NCBI RefSeq assembly: GCF_017591435.1 | Contig: NC_059276.1 | Coordinates: 10,212,776-10,276,775, forward strand | Direction of reading: 5' to 3' | Length of the DNA: 64,000 bases | From: Portunus trituberculatus | Taxonomy: Eukaryota; Arthropoda; Malacostraca; Decapoda; Portunidae | Shown: positions 12,880 to 36,440 of the stretch, piece by piece | Position numbering within the stretch: position 1 is the stretch's first letter | How the letters are laid out: each line of letters opens with the position of its first letter | The notes under the pieces: generated by a model | Told to the model about the DNA's origin: nothing | What the model saw: the letters and a program-made list of their open reading frames with translations, nothing else | Database searches by the model: none | Program-made: the position numbers and the translations under genes

Positions 12880-13160
12880 AAGGTTTGTATGGAGAAACAC
12901 TTCGCTCTCCTACCACGGCCAATTCTGAAGGCCACAGATGTAATTGTCTGTGTCCTCAAGAGTGTTTCTCTATTAAATATAAAAGCATCCTTGAAATTCC
13001 ATGTAATTTCACCATGACCAGTTTTGAAGGCCATAGAGATGATTAGCGAGGTTCTGAAAAGTGTTTGTCCTATTCATAATGTGAAAATTTTGTTAATCTG
13101 TCACTTGAACTATCAAAACACTCTTAAAATCTTAAATAACTTCATCAAGGCTATTTTCTA
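12880..13160 (+). repeat. Second dispersed repeat family, copy
   Basis: Two overlapping partial units with motifs such as GAAGGCCATAGAGATGATTA, AAAGTGTTT and AATCTGTCAC. Related copies lie near 2262-2400, 31290-31510, 58345-58510 (inverted), 58680-58810 and 60085-60480. No coding capacity or clear ends. Confidence 0.6.
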
Positions 13161-14148
13161 AAGGTTTCAATATTTCTTTCCCCAAAAATGTTGAAATTTT
13201 CTTGACCAGTCTCTAGAAACATGACAAAATCTTGAGAGCAGTGAAGGTGTTTCAGAATGTGGGTGAACTAGATTCCTTTGAGAGCAGTGAATGTATGACG
13301 CTGAGGTGTTTCAGAATGTGGGTTTGAATCTCGCTCGTCACGTTTGTCTTTCTCTCGGAGCTTTTCCTGAGTCGCGATATTATCTGAAGAGGCTGTTGAG
13401 TGATATTTGTGTATATTTTTATTCATATGCTGTAAGAATGGGAACACTCACCACAACGCAACATGATGCTCATCACCATATTTTTATATATATATTTTAC
13501 TTGTTGAATGACTCATAAGACGACAATTGCTGCTTGAGAGAAGTGGTTTCTGTTTGCAGTTGTTTTCATGTTCAGTGTGAAACTTTGGTCTATGTAACAT
13601 TTTGCTCTTTAAGGACAGTGGACAGCAAAAACATGATTTTCATTACAGACCTGGAAAATGGAATTTTGTATGTTTGAATTGTCTTTTTATTTATTTAAAA
13701 GGATTTAAATGCCCAGCTGCAGCTAGTGCTTCTGTCCTTTGGAAATTTATGTCTTCACTTCTTTGGTGTTGTCCCTGTGACAACACTGCTTTATAGGAGC
13801 GGGAGAAATAGCTGTGAGCCGCCATGCGGTGACAGGACTGACTCCAGCCACGTGTGCCATGTGTAGCACAACAAAATTAATGTCACTTCTTCAGCAACAG
13901 GTGCCATGCCACTCCCCTTGAATGGTGTGCATGACTGCATGTCTCACTATCAATCACACTGTTGAAACCAGGTTCCATATTTGTAGTTCATGTGTGGGCA
14001 TTTGTCAGCAGAAGACAATTTGGCAAACTGCAGAACAATTATGTGTCCTTCATTTTGTCTCTAGGCCCCTTATCAAGGTTTCCTTACTGGAATGTACTCT
14101 GTTACTCTACATTCTATTGGAGAATTTCCAACACACTCACCTGTACAG

Positions 14149-14281
14149 CAGGGATTCTCAACCTGGGGAATGCATACCACCAGGGGTACATGATGTGAAA
14201 GGTTTCTCAAAATACTCTGGTTTTGAATAATTGGTAATGGTTTCATGGCCAATTAAGATTAAAAAAGGTTGAGAACCCCTG
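14149..14281. mobile_element. hAT-type MITE
   Basis: 133 bp with inverted ends CAGGGATTCTCAACC and GGTTGAGAACCCCTG, the typical hAT terminal pattern. The flanking 8-mers CTGTACAG and GTGCACAG match at 6 of 8 positions, as a decayed 8-bp target duplication would. There is no coding capacity. Confidence 0.8.
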
Positions 14282-14916
14282 GTGCACAGCATGCCTTCAT
14301 TGAATACACTTGCACAGTATGCCTCCTCCCATCTCTTCACTGAGATATTGACACATTTACAAGTGTTTCTCAGTGTTGCCACCCATCAAAATGGTGCTGC
14401 ACAGCTGCACAGTCTACCTTGCTCATTCATCAGCTTTCTAAAATCTCTTGAAAGCATCACCTTGAACACTGTGAGTTTGAGTGTTTTTCTCACACTCCAA
14501 GTATATATTATAGTCTCCTGTAAAGAGAGCATGGCAATAATCACTGGGAGGTTTTGCTCAGTATAGAAGCTTCTGCTCCCCACATTGCACCATCAAGCCA
14601 GAACAGAAGGACTCTTCACCAGATGAATGAATGCCTTCCTTCCCAGGTATCACTTTCCTTCTCTCACTACAGTTGAAGGTCATGTGGCTCTGGTAGGCTT
14701 ACAAGAGTGCCATGGCTCTCATTGAGTACTGTTGTGAGGATCAAGCCCACCACAACCTTCAGAGTGCAAGCTGAATACTCTACCACAGGACCACCAGCTC
14801 CTCTTAATAAGTAGTGAATTAGATTATTCACAATACATAACTGTTGACAATAAAAACTCTGTTGTGGTCCTTATCTTGGCTTATCTATTTCATTTTTTGG
14901 AGTTTTAAGAGCACGG

Positions 14917-14966
<50 letters not shown>

Positions 14967-15800
14967 ATATGGTTCTGTTGTGTAGATATAGAATTGTGGT
15001 TCTTCAACTCTATCCCTTCACGTTCAGTTTTGCTGATTCCATGCACTGAGACGTGCATTGTGACAATACCTGGCCATCTCACCTCTGAGCAGCATTGAAC
15101 ACCACTCAAAACCAAGCATCACATTCTCATCATTGTCTCTCATTACATGTACAGCTTTTTCATATTTTGTTAAGCTGATTGTATGAGTAAATAAAATGTG
15201 AAATAAAAAAAATACTTCATTTCAAAGCAATTACAAAAGCTGTGACCAAACTTAATATTAACACTATGGTTTACATGGCTAACCTTTAATACTGGATATA
15301 CAAGTTAAGGATTCAGAATATGTTGTATAATTTGTTATATGCATAGAAGATGTCTGTATATAAATTAAGAAACAGTGTTGTCATATACAGTTCTTCAAAA
15401 GATGTGTATCCAAGTCTGAAAGAGTCAATTAGACTTTTGAAAGACTTGACGGTGTATAGATAGAGACAGATCTGGTTTGTTTGTCATTCTAAACAAGGTG
15501 ACAACATAATGTAAGAATACAAACAGATCTCTTATGTTTTGTCATTCTAGGGAGAGTGACAGCATGAATGTTGAAAATACACATATCTCCAAGTATCCAT
15601 AAGTTATCACAAAAAGCTATGTACACTCACAGTATGGGTGTAATGGATGGAGATACAAGATGGTGGTGAAGCACAAAATTCCCCTATCGGTCAAGGGAAG
15701 AGAGCAGATCACAGTATGGTATTTATCAGTAAGGTAAACTGTGTGTACAAAACACTACACACTAAGGAGATCAATTGCTCGGACTACAAAACCCTGCCAA

Positions 15801-17075
15801 CTAGATTCTCTCGGACAGCCACACCGCTGCCTTGCACCCTGTCTTGATCACATTGCTCAGGACAGTGTAAGCTGGGGCCTGTTCAGCATCATTAGCCAGG
15901 CCTGTGTCGTGATGGTCCATTTCATCATCACGGAATTTCTTGATGACTTCTATTAGTTCCTTGTTCTCCTCCTCGCCAAGATTGATGAGTTCTCGCAGTT
16001 GGGAGTTGTAATGGTCGGTGATGACAGACTCTACAGCCACTGTGCACGCCATGGCTGCCTCTCGCCCAAGTAATGCTGTCCCTGGAATGCGAAAACAGAG
16101 TGTAAATCCTAATTCTGTTTTTCCTATATCAAATTCAATAACAGTGGTATAGTGTGGTGAAGAAGTTTAATGTTGAAGCGTTCACCTGCACGTTCCTATC
16201 TCAAATTCAATAACAGTTCTATAGTGTAATGAAGTTTAAAATGTTGAAGTGTTCACCTGCACCGAGGGCAAAGCCAGCAACATTCCAGATGGGGAGGAGA
16301 ACAGTGGGTCGCACTCTGTATTTGGGTACCAGCTCCTCAAACTTGGCCTTGTGCTCCTTCTCTTGGTCCCACATGTGCTGGATGACTGGCCCAACACTTG
16401 TCTTGCCTGCAGAAGAACAAGAGCAATGTGAAGGTACCCTTGAAACATACACCCTGAATTGCCTACATGAGATCAGAGGTTATATAAGGTTGATGTACTT
16501 TCTCTATACAAACTATGCATTGTTTTGGTTGCCTATACACGCATCAATGACGTGTTGGCAACTTGGCACGTGGTGGAAAAGTACAGTTTCATGAACCACC
16601 TTATTAAAGAATCTATGAGAAAAAACATTACATTTGAAGAGATAAGAATGATAAACAGGGCATTACAACCTCTAAAAAATAATTGGCCAGACATGAAGAC
16701 TGCCACAACTGTACCAGGATGCCTTTTCATATTTATTTTGGTTACTATTTGGTGATTTTTGCACAATTTCAGAAATATATGTTGGGGATCAGAATAGTAA
16801 AGACTGGCCACTAATCTTTTGACCTCCATAAAACCCTTCCTGTCCAATCACACCCAAAAATCAAGGCAAAAATGTGTCTGAAGGGGTTTTAAATTACTTG
16901 CAAGCAATCCTGTCTTCTCACCTAGCACTGCCATCTGTCCAGCATAGATCCGGTCAGCCCCAAGCTCTCCAGCATGGTCCACTCGGATGATTCTGTCTCT
17001 GGTCTGCTTGATGTGTGCTGCCTTGGTGCTGTAGAGACGCAGGCTGGCGACTACTAGGGGCCGACACTGGTACAT
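15801..17075 (-). CDS. COQ7: 5-demethoxyubiquinone hydroxylase COQ7, mitochondrial
   Basis: COQ7 is a di-iron hydroxylase of the mitochondrial inner membrane that converts demethoxyubiquinone in the penultimate step of coenzyme Q synthesis. Coding exons in gene order: 17075-16922, 16406-16257, 16081-15801 (TAG). The junctions are in phase and give 194 aa, about the usual length without a long presequence. The di-iron ligand motifs are present: RVDHAGELGADRIYAGQ, the ExxH of DQEKEH, the Glu of VAVES, and the ExxH of DDEMDHH. The C-terminus ends LSERI, as in the family. The N-terminal 30 or so residues are basic and hydroxylated, consistent with a mitochondrial presequence. An acceptor at 17087-17091 just upstream of the ATG suggests a separate 5'-UTR exon that I cannot place. 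The donor end of the middle exon is duplicated in the following intron (16126-16258). The gene lies head to head with NRF1. Confidence 0.97.
16126..16258 (-). repeat. Tandem duplication of COQ7 exon end and donor
   Basis: Two units of about 67 bp, each containing on the plus strand GTTCACCTGCAC and TCAAATTCAATAACAG. The true exon donor is at 16257. The copy repeats the donor about 70 bp into the intron. Confidence 0.78.
16708..16892 (+). mobile_element. TTAA MITE, copy 9 (diverged)
   Basis: The internal blocks TTACTATTTGGTGATTTT and GACCTCCATA are clear. The ends are eroded. It lies in a COQ7 intron. Confidence 0.75.
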
Positions 17076-17222
17076 GGCTGCTACTGCTGAGGTAAGAGTC
17101 ACAGTGTTAGGTAATGGTGAGAGAGAGATGTGGAAGGTTTAAGGAGGGAGTCACAGAGTTAGGTTATGGTGAGAGAGAGAGAGATGTGGCTGGTCTGAGG
17201 AGGGAGTCAATGTTAGATAATG

Positions 17223-17228
<6 letters not shown>

Positions 17229-17295
<67 letters not shown>
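17229..17295 (+). repeat. (GA)n microsatellite
   Basis: Nearly pure GA run upstream of COQ7. Confidence 0.97.
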
Positions 17296-17301
<6 letters not shown>

Positions 17302-17475
17302 TGTGTGTGGTTAAGTAGTGTCAGCTTAATGTGCTAAATGAGAAACCCTTCTGCTCCCCCAAGCTTGTTCAGACAGAGATGGAGAACAAGATGACAGGAT
17401 GTATTGTAGTATTGTGTTGAGTTACAGTTGTGCCAGTTTGGATAGCAGTGGTGGATATAATGAGCTTGCTTGACC

Positions 17476-17745
17476 ACTAATATCTCTGTCATATGTCCCC
17501 AAAGATTTCAATGGCCATTATCTTCTGTGTCAAATGTCCCAAAAGATTTCAATGGCCATGAGGTTCTCTGTCAAATGTCCCAAATATTTCAATGGCCACT
17601 CGCTTCTCTGTCAAATGTCCCAAAGATTTCAATGGCCACTTGCTTCTCTGTCAAATGTCCCAAAGATTTCAATGGCCACTTGCTTCTCTGTGGTCCAAAA
17701 GATTTCAACGGCCACCAACTTGTCAAATGTCCTGAATATTTAAAC
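17476..17745 (+). repeat. Minisatellite of about 42 bp
   Basis: Six to seven units of TGTCAAATGTCCCAAAGATT plus TCAATGGCCACT. Confidence 0.88.
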
Positions 17746-18273
17746 TGTCTCGCAAAAGATTGGAGTTATCTGACAAACTTCTGCAAAATTCAAGATGAGA
17801 CTACACTTGTTCCTGTATAGCCTGTGTCACCTTTATAGGCCTACACTCCCCTCAACAAGCTTACACTCCACACCTGACTAGCTGGACCTGATGAATGCCA
17901 GTATTCTAAAACTTACTCTCTCCCCATCACTACTTTCCAAAGGCTTTATTTCAAGGTGTTTATGTTTCTTAAGGTTTTTTAGGTTTCTGGTGGTGGACTG
18001 ACTCGATTTATAGATTATAATTAGGAGAAACTGTCTTGAATATCCGGCTGGTTGTCTCTGTAGCCTTAGAAAACTGTCGTAGTGAAAGAGCAAGGCAGAA
18101 GTGTGACTGTGGGACGCTGGACCAGAAGGCAGTAATGGAGCTATTCCTGCTATGGACCTCTCAACATTAAATAATGAAGTAAGTGGAAGAATCTGCTGTA
18201 TAATCTGTTTCCTATTCTGTGACTGTTCTCTTCTACTGTGTAATGTAAAATGTGGCCTCTCTGTATGAAAATG

Positions 18274-18486
18274 TTAATCCCTTCAGTACCAAGACACGTT
18301 TTCATATTCATTCTGCTTACTATTTGGTGATTTTATACAGCTTCAGAAACTTATGTGGGGATTAAGATAGTGAAGACTCTAGCAATTAATCTTCTGACCT
18401 CCATGGAGCCTTCCTAATGTCAATAAAATGGTCTAATCACACCCAAAACTCATGGTAAAAATGCGTCTCAGTGCTGAAGGGGTTAA
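18274..18486 (+). mobile_element. TTAA MITE, copy 10
   Basis: Starts TTAATCCCTTCAGTACCAAG and ends GTGCTGAAGGGGTTAA, intergenic. Confidence 0.88.
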
Positions 18487-19369
18487 CATGTCTTCTGCGT
18501 TTTATTGACGTAAGAAACATTTGTATATTCAATTTTGGTGCACTATGGAGTAAGGAATTTCCACTTTCTTATCATCAAAAAGGCACATTGAGGTATATCA
18601 TGACAATATGGTTCGGAAAGTCATGAAATATAGCGATCTAGTTAATTTAAAGGTAATTATTCACAGGTACAATTACATAAATACACACTAAGCAGGTGTA
18701 TATGTGACACCAAACTTACGTAAAAACTTGATAAATTGTCTATACTAGGTTAGCACAGTGATGTTTCAGAAGCTTAACTCAATAATTCACCACACAGATC
18801 GTCATATTATTTTTTCAAGACCTTGATACGATACAGATGACATTTAAATACGCCGTGAACAAGTTAAACTGAAGGAAACGTAGAAATGAGATCTTGTCCC
18901 TCCCTACCTATCCACACCCAGCCAAAATTTTCCTGTTAATGTATTTCTTCACCTGGGCAGGTGTATAATGCAATATCCACACCTGTTATTCACGTGTGCT
19001 CACCTGACAACACCAAAGAGATAGACTGAATGACTGACACGAGGACACAAGTGCTAAAATACCACCCCTAAAAAAAGAAATTGGCACCTCAGCCTTACAT
19101 CACAATCTCTTATTTCTCCATTTGTGCCTTATTTCACTAAGTCTCCACAGCCTAACACGTATTTTTAACAACCCTGGAGCTGGGAAATGCACCCACGGAA
19201 GGTTAAAATAGGCGGAAATTGCCAAAATGAGAGTGAAATATGAGTTGAGGCCAATAGATGTCTCTGGTGCTCGGTGCGTTCAAATATTTCAGTCCATCCC
19301 GTGCCCTGTTCTTCCCTTCTCCTCCATTTTTAAAGCTTTCCCCTGACAATTTCGGCCGCCTCTGACCCT

Positions 19370-19900
19370 GAGGTGAGGTGGCAGAGAGGTGACAAGGGGA
19401 CAGAGAGGCCCAGTGGAAGCAAAGGTGAGGGAGTAAGACCACAAATTCCACCTTTTATCACCCGCAAAAGGTCTTCTGCTCTGTCTCGTTCTGCGCAGAC
19501 TCAACATGGCAGACCCAGACACCCCCAGCAATGCCATGGAGAAAATCGATATTTTTCCCCTCTCCCACACCAACAATTCACCGAGGAAATTTCTTAGTGG
19601 CGTCCCCTGGTGTCCGGTCCCCAGCTCTAATTCCCAGGACTTGCCTTTCACCTCCAAGTAGAGTCTGTGAGGTGAGGGAGAGAGGGAGATAAGGTGGAGG
19701 AGGAGGAGCAGCAGGAGGCAGAATGGTGTGTCAGGACGCAGGTGAAATATGCGTACGCAGGCTCCGGGACCAGGCAGACTCTAAAATCTGTCTCATTTGG
19801 GCCTGCTCAGTCCCGCCCATCTTGCGCCAAATGTCACTGAATATAGAGCTCTCCACCAGACCCACCAGAGCTCTCAGAAAGGGTCTCCAAGGGTGGCTAG
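19370..19900. promoter_or_regulatory. Possible promoter/first-exon region between COQ7 and NRF1
   Basis: A locally CpG- and GC-richer stretch in otherwise AT-rich intergenic DNA. It contains CTGCGCAG near 19492, ATGCGTACGCAG near 19748 (both resemble NRF1 half-sites) and AACATGGCAG near 19504. No exon can be joined to either gene from sequence alone. Suggestive only. Confidence 0.25.
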
Positions 19901-20159
19901 AGCCTTAGAAGAGAGCTTTGGTGGGGATGCTGTGAAGAGATAGGGAGAGAAGCTCTGTCTGTATTAGTCTCAGCCTCTTAGGGTCTCCATGGCCTCATCC
20001 TGCCCTCTTAGAGCTCTGCCTGTCTCACTTATGATGTTAGGCACTTTAAATGATGTTGTGGGTGTGTTTTACATTAGGAAATGGTGTAGAGTCGTGGTGA
20101 TGTGGGGCTGTATCGCAGGCTGGTGTTATTCCTCCTGGCCTAGAGTTGTTCGCCTCCTG

Positions 20160-20745
20160 GACATCCTAGACCACAGATAGAGCTCTGTTCCTGCCATTAG
20201 AGTCACAATAATTAAGGTGTGTGGAGGAATGAGAAGGATTGGAGCACAGAGACAAGGAACTCTATAAAGGCTTGTGTTTTGACCATAGCTATTATTTGTT
20301 TACTTATTTGACTCTTAGGAGTACATATAGACCTCCTTCCTTGCTTATAGAGTCACAGTGACAAACATGTGTGATAAAATGGTTAGTATTGGAGTATAGA
20401 GACAAGGAACTCTATAAAGGCCTGTGTTTTGACCATAGCTAATATTTGTTTACTTATTTGACACTTAGGAGTACATATAGAACTCCCTCCTTGCTTATAG
20501 TCTCAATAACAAACATGTGTGATAAAATGGTTAGTATTGGAGTATAGAGACAAGGAACTCTATAAAGGCCTGTGTTTTGACCATAACTAATATTTGTTTA
20601 CTTATTTGACACCTAAGGGCACATATAGAGCTTTCTCCTTGGCAATAGAGTGATGAAATTATAAGCACTGGAGTATAGAGACATGGAACTCTATAATTAG
20701 CCTGTGTTTTGATCATTACTAATATTTTACCTATTATACACAAGA
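20160..20745 (+). repeat. Tandem array of about 125-bp units
   Basis: Four units sharing GACAAGGAACTCTATAAAGG and TGTGTTTTGACCATA with TTGTTTACTTATTTGAC. The last unit is shortened. Confidence 0.85.
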
Positions 20746-20754
20746 TGAGAAGCA

Positions 20755-20850
20755 TTTCAAGACATTTGTCCCAGACTTTGGCTAACTCTACTAACCTCTT
20801 AGGGAACTGGCAATCAAGTGGGCCTCTTTCTGTTATATTTTTTGTTGCTT
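20755..20850 (+). repeat. Third short dispersed repeat
   Basis: TTTCAAGACATTTGTCCCAG and the following part (CTAAC..CTCTTAGGG..CAATCAAG) recur at 5258-5330. A weaker match lies near 58090-58150. Confidence 0.55.
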
Positions 20851-21085
20851 CACCTCATCCATAAAAAAAAAAAAAAAAAAAAATAGAGACCAGGATTCCT
20901 TAACACTATTAACCTTACCTAATCTAATCTAACCTATCCTCTGCTTGACATTTCCCTGCTACCATAAAGTTGATATACAGCTCTCATTTACTTCATTTTG
21001 ACACTAACAGCTGTTTCTCAAGTACGATTAGGTATTTTAAACAGACTGTCTTATATCTTTAGTGTATAAGATAATCAGTCTTTAT

Positions 21086-21206
21086 TTAATCCCTTCAGTA
21101 CTGGGGCACATTTTTACCATGAGTTTTGAGTATGATTAGACCATTTTATTGACATTAGGGAGGGTCTATGGAGATCAGAAGATTAATGGCCACAGTCTTG
21201 ACTATT
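21086..21206 (-). mobile_element. TTAA MITE, copy 11a (left half)
   Basis: Starts TTAATCCCTTCAGTACTGGG and stops at its internal TTTTAA, where copy 11b begins. The distal half is absent. Confidence 0.8.
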
Positions 21207-21420
21207 TTAACTCCTTCAGTACCGGGACACATTTTTACCTTTGGATTTGTGTGTAATTAGATAATTTTATTGACATTAGGAAAGGTCTATGGAGATCAGA
21301 AGATTAATGGCCACAGTTTTCACTAATTTTAATCCCCACATGAGTTTCAGAACCTGTATAAAACCACCAAATAGTAAGCAGAGTGAATATGGAAACACGT
21401 CATGGCACTGAAGGGATTAA
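21207..21420 (-). mobile_element. TTAA MITE, copy 11b
   Basis: Full-length. It starts TTAACTCCTTCAGTACCGGG exactly at the internal TTAA of copy 11a and ends GCACTGAAGGGATTAA. Confidence 0.88.
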
Positions 21421-22523
21421 AGTCTCGGTTGATATCGTTAGACAATTCTCAATACATAAACGTCAAGCAGGAGTGAGAAGGTTTTGGTGCCTGTGACAAG
21501 TATAAATAGGATTGCATCATCTCAGCATTACCAGTTACTTGAGGTAGTCAAGGCCACACACTGGTGGTTTGGCTCATGTCCAGAAAGGGGAATTTGGTTG
21601 GGTGATGTGGCAGTGTGACTGAGTATTGAGGGATTATGGAAGTTATATTAGCCCATTTATTTTCAGACAATGTATTTTGGGTAGATATAATTTGTGTGTG
21701 TTTGTGTGTGGGTGTGTGTGTGTGGGGGTGGGTGGGGGGTGTGAGTGAATTAAGCTGTCAGTATGCATTCGTCAAGCCATATTTATGTTTGTAGTCATAA
21801 TTATGTTTGTCTAGTCTAGTGTACACAAATATTATTACAAGCTACTCATTAAAGATATAGATATTTATAAAGATTAATCATGAGCAGCTCACATAATATA
21901 CAGAAAGTTGCCGAAATTGGTGATTTTTATTATTATTAGCGTTATTAATATATAAATTGTCTACTATCATTCTGTTATCTTGAGAAAGCATTGCATCTTA
22001 AATTAAGAATATGACTGGTGTATGTGTGATGCATATGTGTGTGTGTGTGGATTGCTAGTCTGGTATATAAATGTATGGATAGGTGTCAACTCAGAGAAAG
22101 GATGAGTTTTTGCAGGTTCCTCCTCTCTTACTTCTAATCAGTGTAGGTGGAAAGGTCATTACACCCTTGCTTATTGAACTGTGGTATTGACTGGGAGAGG
22201 GACGTCACTGCTCATACACTAAATTGACATAGATATTGACTGCATGCCATCATTTCAGAACTCTCCAGTGTTTTTACATATGTCTGGGTTTGTCACGTTT
22301 AGCTGCCTCTTTGCACATGGCTTGGTTTTGGAAGTCTCTTAATTTAATTCTAAGTTTCCAAGAGTCTCCCTTTACAGATTGCTAATGCTTGAAATTCCCA
22401 CTCCTTCCAGTCTATCTTGTTTGAATGAAGTTGAGTGTAGCAGCTTCAGTACATAGGGTTAGGTGTGAAAGGTCTCTTGATAGCTTCATTCCAAGTGTAC
22501 CAGAGTCTATCCTTACTTCCTGT

Positions 22524-22715
22524 TTAACCCCTTCAGTAGTGGGACACATTTTTACCATGAGTTTTGAGTATGATTAGACGACTATTTATACTAGGAAGGG
22601 TCTGTGGAGGTCAGAAGATTAATGGCCAGAGTTTTCAGTATTTCAATATCCACATAAATTTCTGAAGCTGTACAAAATCACAAAATAGTAAGAAGAATTA
22701 ATATGAATAGGTTAA
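22524..22715 (-). mobile_element. TTAA MITE, copy 12
   Basis: Starts TTAACCCCTTCAGTAGTGGG. It is shortened at the far end, finishing GAATAGGTTAA. Confidence 0.83.
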
Positions 22716-22813
22716 ATCTCTAACTCCTTTTCACTCAGTTATTTTTCATTATCCTTTCTAGTTAGCTCTATTTTAGTCTACTTCAGTCATCAGGAACATT
22801 ATCACAGAATAGC

Positions 22814-23026
22814 TTAACCCATTCAGTACTGGGATGCATTTCTACCATGAGTTTTGGGTATGATTAGACAATTTTATTGATGTTAGGAAGGGTCTGTGGA
22901 GGTCAGAAGATTAATGGCCTCAACCTTCACTATTTTAATCCCCATGAAAGATTCTGAAGCTGTATAAAATCACCAAATAATAAGCAGAATGAATATGAAA
23001 ACATGCCCTGGTATTGAAGATGTTGA
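22814..23026 (-). mobile_element. TTAA MITE, copy 13
   Basis: Starts TTAACCCATTCAGTACTGGG. The right end has decayed to GTATTGAAGATGTTGA. Confidence 0.83.
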
Positions 23027-23414
23027 TATACAGTTTTCCTTTATAAAGTAGCACATCTCTCTAGAAAATATTTAAATCTCTTGTCTTGGATTTAGTAAAG
23101 AAATAAGTGTAGTTTCAGAGTGTGAATTGTGTGTAGTGCCTTGATTGCCGTCCTGGTATATAAACGGCCATTATTTGTAAAGTATTCATTCCTGCTGTGT
23201 TTCTTTACAGGGTTAGATGTGTGTGTGTGTACAGCTCAGTGTTGTGAATAAATGATGGTGTCAATGTAGGGAAGGAGAGGGAAGGGAGAGAGTGAGAGAA
23301 AGAGAGAGAGGGAGAGGGAGAGGGAGCCAGAAGTTTATTGATTAGATTCATTGATTAGAGAGTAAAGAACAATTCTAGCACTAGCATCACACCCCCCACA
23401 CACACACACACACA

Positions 23415-23550
23415 AAATATGGAACAATTTGGATGAAGCATTAGTTCAAGCAAGAAATATTAATGACTTTAAGGCTAAACTGGATGACTAGAGGTGTGGA
23501 GACAGGACAGCACAAGCATAACTCTTTTCCTGTAAAACACAACTAGGTAA

Positions 23551-23560
<10 letters not shown>
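23415..23560 (+). mobile_element. LINE 3'-end fragment with AC tail
   Basis: The plus strand reads IWNNLDEALVQARNINDFK then AKLDD and a stop, a LINE ORF2 C-terminus. It ends in ACAACTAGGTAAATACACAC and then the long (AC)n run. The tail matches that of the fragment at 3966-4163, so both belong to one family or close relatives. Confidence 0.7.

Positions 23561-23625
<65 letters not shown>
23551..23625 (+). repeat. (AC)n microsatellite
   Basis: AC run continuing directly from the LINE tail. Confidence 0.97.
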
Positions 23626-23626
<1 letters not shown>

Positions 23627-23983
23627 TATAATTTTAAAGAGTAAAAGTCGTCATTCAGTATTAAAAAGACTTTCACTGACTTCTATTAAAGATACAAGTA
23701 GTTAATAAATCTCCATTATTTCCTTGACAGTGCTATATTTCCTCATGCATGTTTCAGTGTCATGATAAAGGGAACAGGTGGCACATAAAGAATTAAAGGA
23801 TATTCACAGCCATGTTTCGTGTGTCTTGATTTCTGACTTATAGATCATAAACGTTCTCCATTTGGTATTTTGTTTATATAATTAGTTTTATTTTTCCTCT
23901 TCATAATTTTTGATGAGTTGTAAATCTGAGGAATATGTGTTGGTAGAAAGTTTTGTTATTAGATTATGTATGATGATTATGGA

Positions 23984-24048
23984 TTAACCCTTTCAGTACT
24001 GGGACACATTTTTACTTTGAGATTGGTTTATGGTACTGAAAGGGTTAA
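23984..24048. mobile_element. Minimal TTAA MITE, copy 14 (65 bp)
   Basis: Both terminal repeats are intact (TTAACCCTTTCAGTACTGGG ... GGTACTGAAAGGGTTAA) but nearly all of the internal sequence is deleted. Confidence 0.85.
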
Positions 24049-24079
24049 CTTGTCTGTTTTGTTGATTCAGTTATGACCA

Positions 24080-24123
<44 letters not shown>

Positions 24124-24460
24124 CAAATCTAGCACCAGTATTTATTTCCAGTTACCAACTCCAATTTGAATCATATAATATCCTGTCTCCTTTTAAGTTG
24201 TGTGTTGTGTTTGCTTGAGTTATTACCAAGACTTGTCCTAATCTAGCACCATCATTTTTTTCCAGTCACCAACTCCAGTTTTAGTCATTTAATATCCTGT
24301 CTGCTTTTAAGTTGTCTAATGTTTCTGATTGAGTTATTACCATGGCTCGCTCTAATGTGGCCCCTGTATTGTGTGTTACAGGCACCACAGGTCAGGTCAG
24401 ATCAGGTGGGATTGGTAACCATCATCATCCCCATCCTCCACAGCAAGAAGGGGCCTGGGA

Positions 24461-36440
<11,980 letters not shown>

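Larger units (their letters stand above)
12838..15800. other. NRDC-COQ7 intergenic region and probable 3' UTRs
   Basis: The NRDC and COQ7 3' ends converge here. Contents: a repeat-B copy, a hAT MITE, (TG)n at 14919-14963, and poly(A) signals at 12972 (ATTAAA), 14849 and 15190 (AATAAA). No other coding region is seen. Confidence 0.6.
17100..24380. other. COQ7-NRF1 intergenic/5' region, repeat-rich
   Basis: No protein-coding exon is identified. It holds MITE copies 10-14, a LINE tail, (GA)n, (AC)n, poly-A and poly-T runs, a ~42 bp minisatellite (17476-17745) and a ~125 bp tandem array (20160-20745). Non-coding first exons of COQ7 or NRF1 may lie here. Confidence 0.6.

Noticed and set aside
16229..16594. 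121-codon plus-strand frame
   Set aside because: It is antisense to the conserved COQ7 exon and runs into intron sequence.
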